Source: Edaphochlamys debaryana (taxonomy: Eukaryota > Chlorophyta > Chlorophyceae > Chlamydomonadales). Taken from it: a DNA stretch of 64,000 nucleotides. This document shows positions 46,154 through 57,024 of the stretch, in pieces; the first letter of the stretch is position 1; each line of letters starts with the position of its first letter. The notes below the pieces were generated by a model. The model did no database searches. It had not been told where the DNA came from and was given only the letters and a program-made list of their open reading frames with translations. Position numbers and translations under genes: made by a program. The DNA is taken from assembly GCA_016858145.1 (NCBI GenBank), contig JAEHOE010000165.1, positions 185,778-249,777 of the forward strand, written 5' to 3'.

Positions 46154-46451
46154 AGGTGGGCAGGGGGGACAGGGGCCGGGGTCTGGGGGATGGCCGGTCC
46201 CATCACTGGTGTCGGCGCTGGGACATGGGAGCAGGGAGCAGGGCAGGGGCGGCGAGGGTTCGGCTGAGCAACTGGTCACCTCGTGCGTTTCACTACTAGT
46301 ACCGGGTGGGCTTTACTGACGTGTCTGCTCTCGCTCGCAGGTGCTGTCTGTGGACGCGAGCGGCAAGCTGCGGGAGTACTCTGACAACCTGCACCTGCTG
46401 GAGTCGCGGGAGATGGCGGCGCGCACGTCGTCGGGCACCCGCAAGACGTAA
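43122..46451 (+). CDS. Plastid RNA polymerase sigma-70 factor
   Basis: Nuclear-encoded promoter-specificity subunit for the bacterial-type plastid RNA polymerase. Exons: 43122-43406, 43538-44598, 44849-44966, 45135-45280, 45495-45690, 45907-46155, 46341-46451. The N-terminus [20 protein letters not shown] is a plausible transit peptide, followed by a long low-complexity Ala/Pro/Ser region with acidic patches. Region 1.2/2 begins near [20 protein letters not shown]. Region 2: [39 protein letters not shown], and [17 protein letters not shown] (2.3/2.4, melting and -10 recognition). Region 3 starts [13 protein letters not shown]. Region 4: [18 protein letters not shown] and the helix-turn-helix [20 protein letters not shown] (-35 recognition). 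All core regions are intact. Green algae commonly have a single such gene (RpoD/Sig1), so this may be it. Confidence 0.95.
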
Positions 46452-48429
46452 GGGCCGGTCCGCGGAGAACCGATGCCCCCGGGCTTTGAGCCGCGCCGCC
46501 TGCCTGGGACGGGTTTGGCTTCGGGCGCGGGCGCGATCGTGGAGCGCGGCAATAGCTCGAGGGCCCATTAGGGGCCTGGCTCGTGCAGTCGTGGCTCAAC
46601 GGCGTCTGCGGGTAGGGGGGCGCAGGCGGGACTAGGGCGAAGAGAGCATTGCGTGGACATGGTCTTTGGAGGCTGTCGGAGGCTGAGGGGGCACAGGTAC
46701 TCGGGCTGCGGCGCAGGCTGCTGGCGTGGGCTGGGTTGGGGTAGGTACATGCGTATGCTGGGGCGGGGGTAAAGGTAGCGAGAACCCAATGGCATGGTAG
46801 GGGCTGCACGTGAGCGGCGGGCGGCGCGAGTGCGGGGGGCGTACAGGCGGAGAGACTGGGAGCGAATTTCTGAGGCTGGGGCGGAGGCGCAGGTGCGGAT
46901 TGTACGGTACGGGGGCGGCGGGGCGGCACGATTGCGTAGGCTGATGGTTCTTTGATGTAGGCTGACTGGGTCGTAGGCATCTTCCGCAGGCAAGGAGTAC
47001 GCACCAGACTGCATGTGCGTTTGGCAAGATGGTTCTAGGGCTTCCCGAGTGTGGGGAAAGCAAGTTGTCGAGCTGGCGATGGGCTGCGTGGCGTCAAGGT
47101 TGTGACCGGGGCATGGGGCCCGATCAGGGTGCCTGCTCGCGCCGCCCAATTTTGTTGCGCATGTGCACGGCTCTGCTTGACTCGCGCTTGGGTCGCGCCA
47201 TTACAAGGTTGTAAAGTTGATTCGACGTCCGTTGGCCCCCGTACACCTGGCCCCCCTCGGTTGGCTTGCCCCTATCCGGGAAGACTGACTGCGAGCCGGA
47301 AGCAGGCGGCAACCCCCTGTGAAACTTCACAGAGCGGTATGCGCGGACAGACCGGGGACGCAGCTGAGCCGGCGGCAATGCAGAAAGCCGGGGGCAAGGA
47401 GCAAAGTGCGAATGCGGTCGGCGAGGGTGCGCACAGCTCCGGAGAAGCGGGGTGATGCTGGCCTCTGGTGGCAGACCGGTTTCTGGATGCACTCGGGCAC
47501 GCACAAACCCCGAGCATGGGGGCTGTCACGTGCTCCGCAGAGTGTGCAGCAGGACCTGGAGTGGCTGCCGCAGGTGACGCGTGGTGCGGCAAGTGACCGC
47601 AATGTGGTGGTACCGGTGTAGCACTGGCTCCACATTTGCTACGCCGGGGGTGGTGCCCGACAGTATAACCGGGTTCGGCCAGGACATGAGGACCAACCCG
47701 ATTGGCCAAGAAAGCAATGTATGGTTGGGGGAATGGGGGTGCGACGGGCGACCCTGGGGGTCCCTAGAAGCAGTGGGTGGAAGACAGGCGTACCCCGGAG
47801 GAAGCTGATCCAGACAGACAGATGTTACAGGTGTTGACCCAACCCGCACGCTCCGTTAGGGCCAGAGTCGGGGCACATCCGGCGGCATGGGGGCAATGGG
47901 GGCAGCGGGCACGCGGGCCAGCAGCCCAGCACTGGCGCCTCCTTTCTGGTGTGCGCCATGCCACCGTCATACCGGTACAAAGCCTCGCTGGGCTAGGGAG
48001 CCAAAGCGGCAGTCCAGAGCTCCAGACTGCTGCGGCGGCCCCCATCCCTGGGGGAGGCGCCCGCACCATCGGATATCAGCCCTTTCCCTGCGGCGAGGCC
48101 CCCGCACGGAGACCTTGATCCTATCCCGCACTCCCGCCTTGAGACAGGAGTTCTCACCTGCTCAGTGCCACGCAGTCCTCAACCCGCAGCCGGGCATTCG
48201 GGCAAGCCTAGGCGTGGCGCTCAGCATGTCAAGCGCGGTGATGGGGATCAATGGGAAGCATTAGTCAGCGCTCCCCTGGCTGTGGCGGGGCCAAGTGCGC
48301 TCCGTGGGCTTGGCTTGCCACACACAGGAGTGCGGCCTGCACCTGGCGGGTCGCAAAACTGAAGAACAGCAAGAACAGGCAGGGAGGCAGGGGGCCTGGT
48401 CAGAGCAGACACAAGCCGTACTCGGGCGG
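46452..48429. other. Intergenic region, sigma factor to transposon
   Basis: Sigma-factor 3' UTR plus unassigned sequence. A TGTAA is at 47210-47214, 759 bases past the stop. No coding exon or RNA gene supported. Confidence 0.55.
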
Positions 48430-48739
48430 CAGCCAGGTCTCTCGGTAACTTTCCGTCTATGAGGGGGGGAGATCAATGGCGGTGACCGTCATATGCGGAC
48501 ACCCAACACCCGAACACCGATTGGCCGCACCGCCATAGACGGAACGCCCTATCGCGTTGACCGCGAGTCAGCGCGCTGCATCAAAGCAGACTTGCACGCC
48601 ATATGCGCTACTCGTATACTGCACCCCCCGCCATAGACGCGCCGCAATAGCGACTTGACTGCGACTTATCGCGCGACATTGCGCACGCCTCCTGCCTCAC
48701 TCCTGCACCGTTAGACCCCAGACCCCGCGCGACTGTTGC
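48430..48739 (+). repeat. Left terminal inverted repeat of the transposon
   Basis: 310 bp. It contains CCGTCTATGAGG, CCGCCATAGACGG and CCGCCATAGACGCG, i.e. three occurrences of a CCATAGACG-like core in both orientations, plausible transposase-binding sites. Confidence 0.93.
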
Positions 48740-48762
48740 CATGTACCCCCAGCAAGCCATGA

Positions 48763-51700
48763 ATGGGCCGCGCGCGGGCCGCGGAGGGCCTTCGCGCTGA
48801 ACGCGACTGCATGGCGCGAATGCTCAGCCGCCAGCGCTGCACCGCACAGGCGCCACCAGCGCCATCCGCGCCTAGTTCAGACGATCCGGGCAACATCAAA
48901 CGGATCAAACTCGTGTTGCCGGACAGCTGTGACTTAAACCCATGCGTGCAAGCCCCGTCCTTGCGGGGCTCAGCGGGCGTTAAGTACAACGTGCCGGAGG
49001 CGCTCTCGCTCGTGCTTCGGGACCTCAAGGTGAGAACAGCATACCCCCGGTTTGGCACTGCTGTGTTTCGGCACGCCGGCGCCCACTCCTCCCCCTCTCC
49101 CCCCGGTTGCAGAACCCGGACACCTGCGACGATGAGGGACTGAGCGCAGCTGTCCAGGCGGCAGCGGGACGATACTTCCAGTCCTTGCCCGCCGTGAAGG
49201 CGCGGCCCCGCCTCTTGCAGCCATGCGTCGCTCACTTCGTGCAGCGGGTCACGGACATACGATTCCCGTTCAGGGACTTCCTGTCCCGGCCTCCGGCGGC
49301 GGCGGACTCAGGCGGCGAGGGCCCTGGCGATGCCCCCACAGCGGGCGTGGAGATGGAGGTAAGAGTTGGCTTGCAGCGCAGGCGGTTGCACTTTATGCTC
49401 GCATAGCCAGTCCACAGTCCTGGCCACCCCACCTTACTGCCAGCGATCTGCCCCTTCCCTCATGCGCAACGCCTCACGCGGCCTGCCTCCGCCCCGCAAT
49501 TCCCCTCCTAGGGCTCTGGCCTCGCTGCCGCTGCTGTGGCTGAGCCGGCAGCATCCACGCACGGGCCTACGGCGCAGGGGCTTGCGGCGGCGGGCGAGGA
49601 GAGGGAGGTGAGAGTTGGCTTACTGCATTGTCCTCACGGCCTGCTTTCTGTTGGCCCTCCCCACCCAATCACAGCGAACGTTAGTATATGACACCATGCT
49701 CCCTTGCATGGTGGTATGTGTAGGTGACGTGCGAGTTTGAGAGAGGGCTGGCTGAGCTGAGGGCGGAGTGCGACGTGGAGCCTGGGCTAAGGACGACTGA
49801 GGAGATCCAGAGGTTAACGGCGGAGATGGACAAGCTGGCGAAGGCGTTGGCCAGCACTGGCAAGAAGAGACCCCGACCCCTAAAGGAGCGGCTCGGACCC
49901 CTGCCCGGACAGGTGAGCAACTTATTGCCCTTTGCTCTGTTGCCAGCCACACGGTTACTACCTTCTTTTCAACCACAGACATGGAGAGAGAACCTGGAGC
50001 TTGCGGCCGAAGCCGCAGCAGCCGCACGAGGAGAACCCTCCAAGGCTACGCCAGAGCACATTCCCTACGTGACCGCACCCTTCCTCCTGGAAACGGATGC
50101 CGACCTGCAGAGGGAGGTGAGCGCCCGCGCACGGTGTTGCCCCATCTGCCTCCTTGCTGCAAGCTCTTTTCCCGGTCCATAATGTCTCCCCATCTCACGT
50201 GCGCTGTTCCCGCCCGGAACTTCCCTCCTCAGGGCTCTGGCCTCGCTGCCGCTGCTGTGACGGAGCCGGCAGCATCCGCACGCACGGCCACGGTGCAGGG
50301 GCATGCGTGCGGCGAGGGCTCTGGCGGTGTCCCCACGGCGGGCGAGGAGAGGCAGGTGAGCGTGGCACTGGGAGAGCACGTTCAGCAACAGCCCCTCCTC
50401 GGCTCACTTGCAGCTGGGTCTTGACCCCCTCCATCTTGTCCAGCACCTCACATGTCTTGTCACCCGCCCTACACTGCCCTCCTCAGGCCTCTGGCCTCGC
50501 AGGCCCGTCGAGGACGGCCGTGCAAAAGCCAGGACTCAGAATCAAGCTGCGGATACCCGGACGGGTTCCCCTACAGGCCATCCAGGCGCCGCTCCACGCG
50601 TTTGATGGAGACGGCGTGCTCGGGGGCGGCGGAGGCGGAGGCGGCGGTTCTGGTGGGGCACCCACCTCCGCCGCCGATGGCGCCGAGGGCGGCGAAGGCG
50701 GCCTCGGCGGGGCAAACCCCTTGGCCCTGGCCGTTGCCGCCGCCGGCGCCTCGGAGCTCGGCGTTGCCGCTCAGCAGCCGGGAATCCAGCCGCCACCGCC
50801 CCACGCGCGCGAGGGGGAGGGTGTGCTCGGGGGTGGCGGAGGCGGAGGCGGAGGCCCTGGGGGCCCCGTTGCTGCCGCCGCCGCCTCCGCCTCCGGCGCC
50901 TCGGAGCTCGGCGTTGCCGCTCAGCAGCCGGGAATCCAGCCGCCACCGCCCCACGCGCGCGAGGGGGAGGGTGTGCTCGGGGGTGGCCGAGGCGGAGGCG
51001 GAGGCCCTGGTGGGGCACCCACCTTCGCCGCCGCTGGCGCTGCGGGGGGGTTCGTCGCCGGTCCTCCGCACCTGCCCCTCACAGCGCCTCGGGCTCGCGC
51101 CCTGGGACCCCCGCAGCAGGGCTTCCAGGAGCCACCGCTCCCCCCGCCTGACCGGGGCGGTATGCTCGAGGGCGGCGGAGGCGGCGGAGGCGGGGCAAAC
51201 CCCTTGGCCCTGGCCGTTGCCGCCGCCGCCGCCTCCGGCGCCTCGGAGCTCGGCGTTGCCGCTCAGCAGCCGGGAATCCAGCCGCCACCGCCCCACGCGC
51301 GCGAGGGGGAGGGTGTGCTCGGGGGTGGCGGAGGCGGAGGCCCTGGGGGCCCCGTTGCTGCCGCCTCCGCCTCCGCCTCCGGCGCCTCGGAGCTCGGCGT
51401 TGCCGCTCAGCAGCCGGGAATCCAGCCGCCACCGCCCCACGCGCGCGAGGGGGAGGGTGTGCTCGGGGGTGGCGGAGGCGGAGGCGGAGGCCCTGGTGGG
51501 GCACCCACCTTCGCCGCCGCTGGCGCTGCGGGGGGGTTCGTCGCCGGTCCTCCGCACCTGCCCCTCACAGCGCCTCGGGCTCGCGCCCTGGGACCCCCGC
51601 AGCAGGGCTTCCAGGAGCCACCGCTCCCCCCGCCTGACCGGGGCGGTATGCTCGAGGGCGGCGGAGGCGGCGGAGGCGGGGCAAACCCCTTGGCCCTGGC

Positions 51701-53890
51701 CGTTGCCGCCGCCGCCGCCTCCGGCGCCTCGGAGCTCGGCGTTGCCGCTCAGCAGCCGGGAATCCAGCCGCCACCGCCCCACGCGCGCGAGGGGGAGGGT
51801 GTGCTCGGGGGTGGCGGAGGCGGAGGCGGAGGCCCTGGTGGGGCACCCACCTTTGCCGCCGCTGGCGCTGCGGGGGGGTTCGTCGCCGGTCCTCCGCACC
51901 TGCCCCTCACAGCGCCTCGGGCTCGCGCCCGCGACGGGGGCGGCGGGCTTGACGGAGGCGGCGGGCTCGACGGTGGCGGCGGCCTTGGCGAGGTGTTTGC
52001 AGCCGCCACCACGGATGCTGCCTCAGGGCTCGGCGGCGGGGAGATGCCTGACTGGCCGGGTGGTCCCGCTGGTGTGGATGGCTTCGATGACCTCCTCGGC
52101 ATCAACGGTATGGAGCTGCTGTCGCCGCCTGGCATGGGGCCCATGACAGGCCTCCTGCTCGGCAGCCCATCTTCATCCGCCGATGGCCAGACCAGGCAGC
52201 AGGAAGCACCCTTGACGGCGTATGCCGCCGAGACCACGGGGCTCCCCGCAGGAGGAGGCCAGCAGCTGGAGCAGGTGGACGAGGAGCCTGAGGCAGGCGG
52301 CATCCGGAACCCCACAGCGGAGGTCATCGAACTCGCCATGCGGGTACCGGTGAAGCCCACGCCGGGCGTTCCACCCTGCATCTCATACGCGGCTTCTCAG
52401 ATCACCCAGGGGCTGAAACAGACGCGAAAGCCGGCGTTCTTCCGCACCGAGCGGTGCGCAGAGCTGCTATTGCAGTTCCACGGCCTCCCAGTCCCGCCTC
52501 CGGCCTGTGCCCACCTGCCGCACATGATGCAGCTCGAGAACGCACAACGGGGCAAGTGGCGGAGCAAGCTCTACGCCGTCAACACCGCCCTCTCCAACGC
52601 CCGCGCCCTTGAGACGTCGGTGCTGGTGCCCAATAGCGACATCATCGCTATGTCCCGGAGCGGCCTGGTCAAATGTTGATGGGACGTCGAAATGCAGGGC
52701 CGGCAGCTGTCCAAGATGTCCGACAAGCAGCGGCAGAACTTCACGGCGTACGTGGCAACATTTATCGATGCGCCAGAGGAGAAGCAGCAGGAGCTCGCCA
52801 ACGCCGCGTGAGTCTCTGCACTGGGGGGTCATTCAACCGCATGCCAAGGTGGTTCAAGTCCTTTTGCGTTCCGTTCGTTCCTCCTGATGTCCATGTGCCC
52901 CTGTCCCTCATCCACAGGCGCTCTGTGGACCCGGCCAAGTTCGACCGTGAGCTGGCCGCCTGCAAGGTGCCGGAAGCACGAGAGCAGCCACTCCCCCTGC
53001 CCCCGCCGGCGGCTGCGGCGAGGGCGGAGGGTGGGGCTGCGGCCGCGCCGAGGGAGGCGCCCAGGCTGGGGGCGATGGATCCGCCCGCACCCCAGCGGCT
53101 GCAGCTGGCCCCGGCGCGAGCGGTGACGGCGGCGGTGGGAGCTGCGCCGGCGGTGACTGCGGCTGCGGCCGGGGCAACGCCCAGGCCCGGAACCTTGCTG
53201 CCGGCCCCGCCCTGGCAGCCGCAGCCCGGCACATTGCAAGCATGGCCGGCGGCGGGTGTGGCAACGGCGCCTATGCCGGGGCTGCCCGCGCTCCCGCGCC
53301 CAGCCTGGCCGCCACAGCAAGCGCCAGCACACGTGCAGGCGGAGGCTGAGGGGGCCGCAGCGGCTGACGGCGCGGCCTTGGCCGAGGGAGCTGCAGCGGC
53401 GACTCGGGACGTGGCGATGACGGAAGACGCTGTCCCGGCAGCTGTCCCGGCTGCCCCGGCTGCCGGAGCGGAGAGCGATGGCGAGGCCGCAGACAACTAC
53501 AACGACTGGCGTAGATGCAGGGCGGACAAGCCGGCAGTAATCGCTTTCTTTGAGGCGGACATTAAGGAGCGGAAGGTGCGGGCGGTCAAGGCGGAGCGGA
53601 AGCAGGGAAAAGCCGCCGGCATTGCTGCCTGGCGGGCATCCAACCAGAATGCCAGGCTGCAACGGCTAAGTGACGCATGTCTCACCAAGGCCTGGGACGA
53701 GGCGTACGACAACATCACAAAACCATTCAACATCAAAGCCAGAGAGCTCGAGAAGCTGCTGGCCGCAACGCCATTCGATTGGGCGACGGCCATGCAGCTG
53801 GCCCAGGCGGTGACGCACCACGCCAGCAACCAGGCAGAGCAGAAGAGGGCAAGCAGCCTCAAGAAGAAGGTGGACTCGCGGATTGAGTAG
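48763..53890 (+). CDS. Transposon accessory protein, Gly/Pro repeat-rich, with in-frame TGA
   Basis: Exons 48763-49029, 49113-49358, 49512-49607, 49724-49912, 49979-50116, 50233-50355, 50487-about 52804, 52919-53890; the first six introns are phase 0. The N-terminal part reads KRIKLVLPDSCDLNP and NVPEALSLVLRDLK. Exons 3 and 6 are paralogous (GSGLAAAAV...). Exon 7 carries a large Gly/Pro/Ala repeat. After it come a conserved-looking ITQGLKQTRKPAFFRTERCAELLL..LPHMMQLENAQRGKWRSKLYAVN, then an in-frame TGA at 52677-52679 (LVKC-stop). The same frame continues as WDVEMQGRQLSKMSDKQRQ and across the next intron (ELANAARSVDPAKFDREL) to a lysine-rich C-terminus, TAG 53888-53890. No known domain. Its role in transposition is inferred only from location. 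It may be a nonsense-mutated gene or a readthrough gene. Confidence 0.65.
50740..51950 (+). repeat. In-frame Gly/Pro/Ala tandem repeat array
   Basis: Five copies of a block starting ASELGVAAQQPGIQPPPPHA, at about 50749, 50898, 51238, 51382 and 51726, are embedded in a larger, nearly exact duplication of about 490 bp (51001-51240 against 51490-51730). Period is a multiple of three, so the long frame survives. Confidence 0.92.
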
Positions 53891-53916
53891 AGTCGGGGAT
53901 GGACGGGGAGAGGCAT

Positions 53917-54320
53917 GGTGCACGGCGGGGAACGGGTGGGTGTCGCTGGCTTCCTCGCCTGGGGTCCGGTTGTCAGGGCATCGAGACGGTGTGGACTGCG
54001 GGTCAGCGGTGACGCAGAGTGGATACAAGACATGTGTTGATAGTGGTAGCCATAGCTGCACATTGGCAGTTCAGCTTTGTCGTAGCTGGCGGAGTCGGAG
54101 CACTAGCCAGATGCGGGGAGGTGGGCGGGTGCGAAGCACGGTGCACGTCTGGCGGCGGATGGGTGGGTGTCGCCGGCTTCCTCATCTGGGGTTAGGTTGT
54201 CAGGGCATGAAGACATCGGTGTTGACTGCAGTCAGTAAGGCGTAGAGCGGAGACAAGACAGGTGTCGGTAGTGATAGTCATGGCTTCACATTGGCGGTTT
54301 ACCTCGACTTCGTAGCTGCC
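53917..54320 (+). repeat. Tandem duplication of about 220 bp
   Basis: 53935-54100 and 54155-54320 share blocks such as GGGTGGGTGTCGC, GGTTGTCAGGGCAT and CACATTGGC. Diverged. Lies just past the accessory gene stop. Confidence 0.75.
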
Positions 54321-57024
54321 TTTGAGCTGTGGTCACCGACGTGACAGCAAGAAGAGAGGGGTGGGGCAGGGCCTTCGTTGTCGCTGTGAGCCCGCTGCCC
54401 GCTGTCCCCGTGACCTGTATGTTGAAGCTGCCCTGCCGCGACTACATCCCAGCCCCAAACCCAAACCCTGGCCTGCACTGCGGGCCGCCCGCTCTCCCCT
54501 CCCACCGCTGTGCGTGCACCTGCGGCCCCGCCGCCCTCCCACGACCGACGTGCTCAGCCCACGCCTCAGGCCCCACCCTTCCAGACACACGCCTCACACG
54601 TCCCCTTCGCTTTGGCACGCCAGAGGGATTTGATGGGAGCGTTTATGATGCATTAGGGGCCTGGTTCCCAACCCTAAGCGGCCTGCCACCCTCCTTCGTC
54701 TCTGTCGCTTGCAGGTGCGCGCTCACGCATGATGGCGCCATACAAGACTGGAGCACACTTCGCGGCTGGGGGCCCAGCTCTACAACTCCGCTAGGTGGGC
54801 GGAGCGGAGGAGGGAAAGGAGTGACGCAGTGCATGGTGGAGGAGGCCGCAGGCGCCCATGCCTGGCCCAAGGAAAGGCTGCCTGGCCGCACCCGCACCCC
54901 AGCCCCCACCCCAACCCCGCACCCTAACTTGAGCTGCAGGCAGGCCGCTGTCGCTGCCTTATGCCAATGACGAGGGCCGCAGCAGGGTACTCGTCGTTAG
55001 GCACAACTGTGGTTACAAGGGGCTTAGAACCTTGACCCTCGTCGCCCGAGCATTTCCTCACGCGGCTCAGTCGCACAGTGGACCCACTACCCAGCAGCTT
55101 AGCCTGTAGCCCAGACGGCCATGCCCTAGTCGCATCTCGCCCTGGAGCAGCTAGAACCCTGGTGAGCACGCTGAGGGAGGCTGTCCTCAGTGCGCGCCGC
55201 CCTCGCGGAATGCCTGCAAGACCCCCTCCTTCCTTGCCTAACGCCAAGTGGCGGGGCTGGACGGATCCTGTCAGCTGGCGTGACGCTGCATGCTGTCCGC
55301 TGTTCCCGTGTCCTGTCAACGCTGCCAGCTGCCTTGCCGCACCCGCTGGATGGGCGTGCGTGCATGCAACTAAGGGAGGGCTTGCATCACAACTCATCAC
55401 CATTTCAACCGGAGGTGCAGCGTCCTTTATCCGGCTAGTCGTTTTACCCGTCCGAGATACACTGCACGCTAGCCCCACGTCAGGAGCGGTTACAAGTGCA
55501 ACGGCAGGCCAAGCAGCCACGGCACCCTGACCCTGGCCCAGCCTAGGACCCGGACAGCGCGGACCCTCAGCACAGGCACCCCTGCGGCCTGTGAGAACCA
55601 CCCAAAACAGCGGCAGACGACACCACCAGGCGGAGTGCCTGCACCGGAGCACGTTTGGTCTAAGTCTCTAGCGAACCACGGCAGCGCGCAGCAGACCGGA
55701 GACAAGGAGTAGCGCTCCGAGCCACCCAGGCCCGCAGGCCACGCAACGAAGACACAAGGCACAGAGCGAAGCCCACACAGGGGCGGCACCAAACCACAGG
55801 AAACGAGAAAGGGGCACGACAGAACACTCACGACGGGCCGGGAGGCGAGCCCACACTGGAAACACTCGCAGACAGAAAGCACCAGTGGTCAGAGGGCACA
55901 CGGCCCCAGCCACGAGGGCGCTGGGGACGTAGGGAGAAGGACCGAAGCCGAGCCCAGAAGTCAGCAACCACGCTAACCCCCACGCGCAGCACTACACCCG
56001 CGCCACTCGCGAGGCCTCCCGAGCGCTATACAGGGCCTGACGCCCGTGCTCCCGTGCTGTAACGGCAGCCAGGCAGACGACGTCCGGCACCCGTGGGCGC
56101 ACGCCGGTTTCAGGGGGCACCAAGGCCAGCCGGCGAAGCCATTGACCGCCGGCCGCCAGAAGGGCTCGTTGTGCCAACGAGAGCCTACAGGCCTCAGAAG
56201 GTAAGCGCCTGGCCTGTACGGAGAGGGAGGCGGGAAGCAAGGGAGGAGGGCTGAGAGCCACGACAGGAGCAAGGCGCGCGGAGCAAGAGACGGCCCGTCC
56301 GCGCCCAGCCCCAAGCACCCTGGCGTCATCCCACCCACGCGCCTGCACCACCCGCCCATGCCCACCTGCCCAAACAAGCACGAGGCACGCAGCAACGCCT
56401 GCCCAGGCCGCAGAAGGTAAGCGCCTGGCCTGTACGGAGAGGGAGGCGGGAAGCAAGGGAGGAGGGCTGAGAGCCACGACAGGAGCAAGGCGCGCGGAGC
56501 AAGAGACGGCCCGTCCGCGCCCAGCCCCCAAGCACCCTGGCGTCATCCCACCCACGCGCCTGCACCACCCGCCCATGCCCACCTGCCCAAACAAGCACGA
56601 GGCACGCAGCAACGCCTGCCCGGGCCGCAGAAGGTATCCGCCTGGCCTGTACGGAGAGGGAGGCGGGAAGCAAGGGAGGAGGGCTGAGAGCCACGACAGG
56701 GAGCAAGGCGCGCGGAGCAAGAGACGGCCCGTCCGCGCCCAGCCCCAAGCACCCTGGCGTCATCCCACCCACGCGCCTGCACCACCCGCCCATGCCCACC
56801 TGCCCAAACAAGCACGAGGTACCCAGCAACGCCTGCCCGGGCCGCAGAAGGTAAGCGCCTGGCCTGTACGGAGAGGGAGGCGGGAAGCAAGGGTGGAGGG
56901 CTGAGAGCCACGACAGGGAGCAAGGCGCGCGGAGCAGGAGACGGCCCGTCAGCGCCCGGCAGAGCTCCACGCTGCCGCCCCACCCACCTGGACCTGGATG
57001 CCCGCCCACGTGCGGGGTGCGTGG
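54321..57024. other. Transposon interior between its two genes
   Basis: 3' flanks of the convergent accessory and transposase genes. It contains the 217-bp minisatellite and weakly repeated CTGTCCGCTGTTCCCGTG-like blocks (54395, 55297). No protein-like frame recognised at 54321-56190. Confidence 0.5.
56195..56960 (-). repeat. 217-bp minisatellite, about 3.5 copies
   Basis: Unit boundaries marked by CAGAAGGTAAGCGCCTGGCC at 56195, 56411, 56628 and 56844. Period 216-217, not a multiple of three, so long frames on the minus strand are artefacts of the array. Confidence 0.93.

Noticed and set aside
50571..51899. 442-residue open frame on the minus strand, rich in Arg/Gly and repeated
   Set aside because: It is the antisense image of the Gly/Pro repeat in the accessory gene. 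Repeats with a period of a multiple of three stay open in several frames.
56195..57009. Repeated cysteine-rich protein encoded by the 217-bp array on the minus strand
   Set aside because: The period is not a multiple of three, so each unit is read in a different frame. No conserved protein repeat results.
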